Positions 58,232-64,000 of a DNA stretch of 64,000 nt are shown piece after piece. The stretch is from Flammulina velutipes (taxonomy: Eukaryota > Basidiomycota > Agaricomycetes > Agaricales > Physalacriaceae): positions 4,154,001-4,218,000 of the forward strand of contig CM022368.1 in the NCBI GenBank assembly GCA_011800155.1. Direction: 5' to 3'. How positions within the stretch are numbered: the first letter of the stretch is position 1; each line of letters starts with the position of its first letter. Position numbers and translations under genes: made by a program. A model generated the notes under the pieces. That model saw nothing but the letters and a program-made list of their open reading frames with translations. It was not told the DNA's origin and ran no database searches.

Positions 58232-58865
58232 TTGTAGGTATAACGATACCTTTTGAAAACGTTGTTGGTTGCCCGAACTGAAAACTCTACGCCACACATT
58301 GCCGGCGGCATCCGCTTGCTCTCGATCACCCATATGTAAACAGTTATCACAAGTTAAGTACTCACTGATACTTTAACTTGAGTAAGTATTATGAGACGTT
58401 GCCTTTCAGATATCACCATGTAGGCTTCTGTACCCGTACACTGGATGAAGGTACCGGATAGCCCGGTAGTATCTTACTATATGTGGCTTAACTCTTCTTG
58501 CAAATTATAAATAGACGGTTCTGAGTGTAGTTTCACCTCAGGTGAATATCAAATGTTGTGGCGTGGCACTGATACACAATCTTCCTCCCGACTGCGCCGC
58601 ATTGAAGGAGGTGCGTTCAGCGTAGCCGAACCGTGACGTAGGTGAGTGAAACGATTGTGCTAACATGAGGGGTATGCGCCGACTAGCGGCAGGTAACAAA
58701 CCGTAAACCAAACTATCCTCATAATCTTGAACAATGTCCCCTTAAATGACGCCGCTACGTACACTTACAACGAGTCCATTTATTTACCTCAACTAAGTAA
58801 TTCACACGAATCAACGTGTCAACGGCAAATGCCGTTACTGCTTGTCTTTTACTACCATCGTAAAC
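58232..58865. other. Intergenic region
   Basis: About 630 bp with no supported gene. Confidence 0.5.
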
Positions 58866-60473
58866 ATGTCTACAGACGCTACTTCTCAACCTTTACTAAA
58901 TCTAAGCTACATCGCCTTCCGTTACTCAGACGGGTCAAGTAACTACTGGCCCCAAACCAACAAAGTCATCAAGAAAAACGCTGCAGGTCGCGCCGTTCGT
59001 TATACGCGTCTTGCTGCAGACGACGAACGTGTACTTCATTGGCGTTCATTCATAGGAGACGCAATTGCGTCTGATCAAGGCTATCCAAATCCGCTGCATT
59101 ACGCGATTAAAGACTTCCCGAACGGTTACGCGCTGTTCTTGAAAGTTACAGGACCGCAAGGAGAACCATATAGAACCGATACGTGCTTATTTGGTAAGTG
59201 AATTATACGTGTATCGTCGTAGTTCACATAGAGTTGACCGAGTAGGTGGACCAACCGTACCGATGTACAGGTCACCCAACGAGTTCAAGAGCCACGCCTT
59301 ATGGCTATTCAAAGGGGGAATGCGAGGATGCGACTGCGGTTGCTTTCATAGACGTTATGAGGGCGTCTCACGCGAAGTTAGGCTATTATCGGACGAAGTC
59401 CCACAGGTTGTCAACGACACATTGGAACCTCGGACCATATTCGAGGCAAGGAACATCGGAATTCGTACACCTCTTGCAACGGCAATCTTCGGAGCAGGCG
59501 ACGTCGTTTGGGTTGTGTTGAAGAAGCCATGGACACGTTCAGACGCGATTATAGAATCATGGCCTGGTGTGGTCGTTTCGCAAGGTCTACAGAGGTACTC
59601 CGTTAGGCTCCTTCCAAGTCCAAAGGAGCACTGGTTTCTCGAGGAAAACATCGTACCCTGGGCATCGATACCCGATATCGACAAGGTTAAACATTCAGTA
59701 AACGACCTCCAGATCCCTCACCGCTCGATCTTATCTTTGATCGATCCAGCGTTGACCGACTGCAGCTGGAGCATTCGAGTAGGAGCGCTACTCGCTGCAT
59801 ACAAAGCCGCCGAATCTATTGCAGAACACACTTGTCATTTCGACATTCCTTACGAAGGTAGCATTTTATTGGTTACGACGTTCAATCGCTCACTCAAATG
59901 TCAGATCGACCCCCTCAAACCGGCGTTTATCTAGGTGCCGAACGTATAGTTCCTGGTCATATTGTTCGTCTCAGAGTTAACCGCACGGATCTCTCTTCCT
60001 ACGCCGAATTTCGTTCAACGTCGGATAACGCCTACGCTCTTCTCAAACAACACGAACGCACTCATAGAGAGTCCAACGAAGGTTTATATCTATTCGTCGA
60101 GAACATCGATGTCGTTCAATCGTCGATGACATACAATGTTATCGGTCAACTAGTGGAGCTCGTGAAGGAGTATGGCGATATCAGCGACGAAACACTCCTT
60201 GAAGAGGCGATTCCTCCGAAAGGATATCGTTTCCACAAATTTCAGGGCAACGGTCGCGCTGTAGCAGTTTCCGTCCATCTGGTGGATGGTCGATATTATC
60301 CTCATATGACGGCACACTACTTTTTTGCGAAGGAAACGGTCGAACCCAGCCGTCATCTCGCAGTTCTAGAGGGCCTTTATCCAAGCGGCGACAGTGGCTT
60401 CTCGGCTGTTCACAAATGTCACGGTATGAACCGTTCTGAGGCGATAACGTCCGCGCTTCGTCGCTACATATGA
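58866..60473 (+). CDS. Cryptic loci regulator 2 (Clr2)-like protein
   Basis: In fission yeast Clr2 belongs to a histone-deacetylase silencing complex acting on heterochromatin. Three exons, 58866-59193, 59246-59857 and 59905-60473; 1509 nt, 502 residues. Family text: FRYSDGSSNYWP near the start, DFPNGYALFLKVTGP then RTDTCLFG, and MYRSPNEFKSHALWLFKG then CDCGC (RSxxEFxxHAxWL plus CxC). After the second intron comes GVYLGAERIVPGHIVRLR, the strand that follows in relatives. Splicing out 59858-59904 is needed to join PYE to DRPPQTGVY; otherwise two unrelated frames result. The C-terminal third contains the rest of the domain. Family from memory; nuclear chromatin role inferred. Confidence 0.72.
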
Positions 60474-60598
60474 ACGAACAATTATATCACATTTCTACAG
60501 CTATTGTATTACACACGCATGTCTATTTGTCTAAAACGCACAAATTTTCGTCTCCTTCATATTTACATTGCGAGTTTTGATGTGTGATCAACGTACAC

Positions 60599-61375
60599 TC
60601 ATTCTATCAATTCCTCCCTATCGTACCTATGCTCGTTGATAAAATCTAAACCATCAAGTCCGAAGTACCCTCTCATGCCGTTTTCAATCTCTCTTAGATA
60701 TACAATCCTGCTCCCATACAAAGGATACCATCCACTTAGATCAATGTAAGAGCGCAATAGACGAGCCATCGTATATGGTTCGTACAACCATCGAGACATA
60801 TATTGTTGTACGAATCTGGTATCTGTCAGAGCTGGAATAGATAAAAACACCAGTGGCGTACCGCTCCATTTCCGTCGTAATAAACTCAACTTCGTTCTCT
60901 TCAAACGTGTCCACCTTTCCTGCGCTTAACCGCAGAACTAGCACGCTCCCGAACCATACACCGCCGTTACCTGTCATGCTTGATAAACGTTCGTTCTTAA
61001 CGTTTCGTTGGTCATTTGTCGGCACATGTTGAACGATGCTATGCATAATAGCGTAATGTATATGGCCTCCTGAACTCAGACGCGCTGAGGTGTCGATCCT
61101 ATTGAACGACGGCAAGTACCGAGCTTCATATACATCGTCCAAGTATGCGCTGACGTCCATGTTGAACAATTTCGAAGAGAAAATAGGCGAAGTTAGAAGG
61201 ACAACGATTGGGTCCCACGTATGTGCTTCGAATAACAAGGCTTTAACAGTGTTTTCTTCACCAGCTTTCTAAACCCATAAACATATTGTCAGTACGTATC
61301 CAATAATATTACAGTAAACATGATTACTTGACTGCATTTGAGAGATAAATCGTACGCCTTGGTAGAATATTCCAT
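60599..61375 (-). CDS. Hypothetical protein, 229 residues
   Basis: Exons 61375-61328, 61268-60851, 60822-60599; 690 nt. The first intron carries GT-AG borders and keeps phase 0, and the 28-bp second intron (60823-60850) is very short yet restores frame between ERYAT and DTRFVQQYMSRW. Text such as LLTSPIFSSKL, YLPSFNRID and NVKNERLSSMTGNGGVWFGSVLVL suggests a small alpha/beta fold, but no family is recognised. It lies between the Clr2-like gene (tail to tail) and the F-box/LRR genes. Confidence 0.55.
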
Positions 61376-61431
61376 GTCGCAGAATGTAGGATTCCGTTCA
61401 AGTATATATACAACGGGTCACAAGCCATTTA

Positions 61432-62778
61432 CTATATAAGGTCAATATGCAATACAATGTCAGTGTCAACTGGATCGAACGTCATCTGACGTCTCGAAAT
61501 CCAATCGAGCCAGTTGGCCTCTTGACCCACCCATCTGGGTTTACCATCGATCAACAAGTACATAGTGTGGCGTCGGAAGAAACGAAAGCGGTACAGTGCA
61601 TCGCACAATTGAACCCAAGTGTCGTGATCATCTGGACCGTCGTATAGGTGGATATCCAGACTAATCAGACGCGAAGATAATTGACTGCGCCAGTTTTTGA
61701 TAGTCGAAGCAATACTCTTGGCTTGCAAAGGCGCCCCTTCCAGCTCGATAGTTTTCAGGGCGCGTAAAGGTGGAATGGAAACGGTGACACTGTCTGTCTC
61801 GAATACACGATCAGTAGCATCGTCGGCGCCGACACCTTCAATATCTTCGGTTTTTTCAAAAGGTCCTGAAACATAGCGTAAACAAATGAATAAGAGAAAC
61901 AAATAGACTAACGTTGTCCGTACGAAACCAAAAGCTCTTGTAGCACTGACGTGATATCGAGCAACGCGTATACGAAATCGGACTGGTCAGGGGCGACTTT
62001 AAGATGGAGGACCGTCAGTGTTTGACAAGCAACCAATAATATCTGGCGGAGAGGTCGAAAAGAGAGAATAGTACGTCTCTTGCCATACGCCATGGCACAC
62101 AGAACCTCCAACCGACTCGAAACAGGTAACGACGATGAGGATTCATCGCTTGATTCGCCTATGATTACACTTTGCTCGCTAAACGATAGCGATTTGAGTC
62201 TATCGTTTCGGGTTATGACTTCATTCAAGGCAGAGCTGTATACTGCGCATCGAGTAAATGTGAGTGTTTTTCGTGACGTTATCATGAGCCACGGATTCCA
62301 AGGGAAAGGCAGAGCGCCACCCTCGAACGTGATTTGGTGTAGGGATGCTCCAGTGTCGCATCTCTTTACGAAAGGTTCCCAAACGTCGATGTCGTGCAGG
62401 CCACATAAATGCACGAGCCGTACACTGTGTCGAATAAGGGAATTGCGTTCGACGATGCTGCGCCAGTACGACACCGTTCGATGGGGTCCAGAGGATGCGC
62501 ATATGACGCGACTGAAGAGGAAACGTCGAGTTGCCATGAAGAACATCGAGTTGATGAGCGACGCGTTTTTGTACGAAGCAGTGGTAGGGGGTAGAAATGA
62601 CACGATTAGGTCGCAAGTTTCTACAGCTAATGCAGAAATCGATGGGCCAGGGTTCGACAAGCAATACGCGGAGTCGGTCTGTAAAGCATCAATGCATACA
62701 CATGGAATACGTACACTATCAGTATCTTACGTTTCGTAGAGTCGAACCAGTAACGACGCATAATTCGACAGTCGACAT
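61432..62778 (-). CDS. F-box/LRR-like protein
   Basis: Exons 62778-62731, 62678-61913, 61865-61432; 1248 nt, 415 residues. The first exon (MSTVELCVVTGSTLRN) was added because no in-frame ATG precedes the F-box-like text, and its GT-AG intron keeps phase 0. LAVETCDLIVSFLPP...NASLINSMFFMATRRFLFSRV is a degenerate F-box (I-V-x-F-L...L.N..F...). The rest has LRR-like repeats (RLKSLSFSEQ, LRQILLVACQTLTVLHLK, LRALKTIELEGAPL, LSSRLISLDIHLY). Such F-box/LRR genes are hugely expanded in mushrooms as SCF adaptors. Same strand as the next gene, 100 bp away. Confidence 0.68.
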
Positions 62779-62877
62779 GAAGGTAATAGACAGAATTTGG
62801 ATAGAGGGGCGAAAACCAATAAATAAAACCTTATATAGATATACGAATACAATGATCGATCCAGTATGGTACACAGC

Positions 62878-64000
62878 TCAAAGGCATTCTTCAAATAATA
62901 AAGATTCAATGTGGAACCGCCACAAATTGTCATCGAGAGACCGTCGCCACACCGCGAGAGCTTGAAGGCGTACCTCAATCAATCCGGATACGGCTACCAT
63001 GTGACTCCAATAATATTGGAAATTATCATGCACAGCCTCTGACGGACTACGTCCCGGCCCAACTGAGTACATATGGAATACCCTTAAGTGGCGCATAATG
63101 GGTATATCTTGTTGAAAGAAAAATAGAACGTCAGACTGAACATTATCAAAATTCAATAGACAATAAGCAAACAACCACACACCTTTTTAGGTTTATCCGT
63201 TGAAAAGTAGTTCATTCGTAAGTCAACGATCTGTGGAAATCGATTGATCGCTAATGTCATTACGGTTGGCTTCCACCTGACCACCGTAATTTCGAACGAC
63301 ACTAGTTCCGGCAAGCAAGGCACCCTGTTTTCAATTGAGTCTACGTCAACCACGTTGTCGATGACAATGTGGCGCAACGTAAGCCTACATTGTACCAAAA
63401 TACCGGTATGGAGGCGCCCGCGATAAATCGACAAGGATGTAAATCCGAGTGTAATTCTTGCATCGGCCGAAGGTGACAAGTTGATCAAATGGAGCCGTTT
63501 GACCGTGGTAGCGAAACGGTTCGTCAAGGCTTCCAATCGTGTCGCACTTTCGTCGTTGTCGTAACGTACACCGTCTAGTTCCAATGTTGACACCGAAATG
63601 TTCGTTCGAGGTAGATGAATACTGGATAGTTGTCGAACTGTAATGTCATCGACCGACAATCGCAGAATAGAGATATCGCGGGCTTCCAACAGATGCAGAA
63701 AACCAAAAGCAACAGAAGGTTCGTCGGACAGAACTGTAGCGCAACCGGTATCTATCAAGTCCAGCTCGAAGAGTCGCAGTCCGCGAAACTGTTCGCTTAA
63801 AGCGGTAGAGCAAACAGGTAGGTCGCAGTTCCAAAAAGATAGGACACGCAACGAATTCAAAGCACAAACAGTGTCGTATAAACCGAACGAGTCGTCAAAC
63901 GTACATTTGACGAATCGTAAAACGGTAAGATTTACGAAAATGTTCAGTTTTCCAAGAGCGGTCGCTGAAGTAGTTGGCGTAGAGTGGGACACAGTAACGC
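62878..64000 (-). CDS. F-box/LRR-family protein, 5' part beyond the right edge
   Basis: Two exons seen, <64000-63183 and 63135-62878. The frame stays open to the edge, so the start and any F-box lie further right. Readable LRR-like units: LTVLRFVKCTFDD, LRVLSFWNCDLP, LRLFELDLIDTG, ISILRLSVDDITV, VSTLELDGVRYD, VKRLHLINLSPS and LRHIVIDNVVDVDS. The intron 63136-63182 keeps phase 0. A GTG codon at 63990-63992 looks like a start in the raw frame but is not; the frame runs through it. Confidence 0.6.

Noticed and set aside
61403..61440. TATATA and TATATAAG strings as promoter elements of the 60.6-61.4 kb gene.
   Set aside because: They lie between the stop of one minus-strand gene and the start of the next, and the second overlaps the end of the F-box/LRR coding sequence, so the call is too weak.
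1..64000. tRNA, rRNA genes and CRISPR arrays.
   Set aside because: No B-box-like tRNA signature in a foldable context, no rRNA-like stretch and no spaced repeats were seen; a covariance-model scan would be needed to exclude small RNA genes.

Overview
The window reads as nuclear DNA of a filamentous basidiomycete, most likely an Agaricomycete (mushroom/wood-decay lineage). Nearly every gene is cut by many short introns of about 45-70 bp with GT...AG borders, genes sit on both strands without operons, and several families are typical of that group: a Plavaka-type transposase, a DUF6698 protein, expanded kinase-like proteins with an HCD catalytic loop, a Clr2 silencing-type protein, and expanded P450, F-box and FAD-monooxygenase genes. 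I rebuilt exon structures by hand from splice sites, reading frame and paralogue comparison. Almost all spliced models are exact multiples of three with a single terminal stop. Family names come from remembered family features; no database search was run.

Layout. 0-3 kb: 3' part of an aldehyde dehydrogenase, then a decayed CAP/PR-1-like gene. 3.6-10 kb: a DUF6698 gene (minus) divergent from an intact Plavaka-type transposase (plus). 10-23.5 kb: a duplicated accessory region with three intact kinase-like paralogues sharing one six-exon structure, a PD-(D/E)XK-like protein, two copies of a basic C-terminal-tail gene (one decayed), small tandem membrane-associated genes, and a Ser/Thr kinase that appears shortened at its C-terminus. 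24-32.6 kb: three P450 genes with the same nine-exon structure, one plus and two minus, with an unrelated conserved gene between them. 33-38.5 kb: a hypothetical gene, a secreted aspartic protease, a second Ser/Thr kinase, and a dead fourth copy of the kinase-like family.

39.5-58.2 kb is more housekeeping-like: an FAD-dependent aromatic-ring-type monooxygenase beside an omega-like glutathione transferase, a small hypothetical gene, an F-box protein, an APC/LAT amino-acid permease, translation factor eIF2A, a DUF6699-like gene, a multi-pass membrane protein, a second copy of the monooxygenase and an HNH nuclease-domain protein. 58.8-64 kb: a Clr2-like protein, a hypothetical gene and two F-box/LRR-type genes, the last cut by the right edge.

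How the genes may work together: ALDH, three P450s, two flavin monooxygenases and a GST form an oxidative/detoxification set, but there is no terpene synthase, PKS or NRPS backbone gene, so a classical biosynthetic cluster is not supported. The most distinctive parts are the kinase-like family with its shared gene structure and a GC-AG intron, the apparent breakpoint at 22.3-22.4 kb, and the divergent DUF6698/Plavaka pair. No rRNA, tRNA or CRISPR array was recognised.
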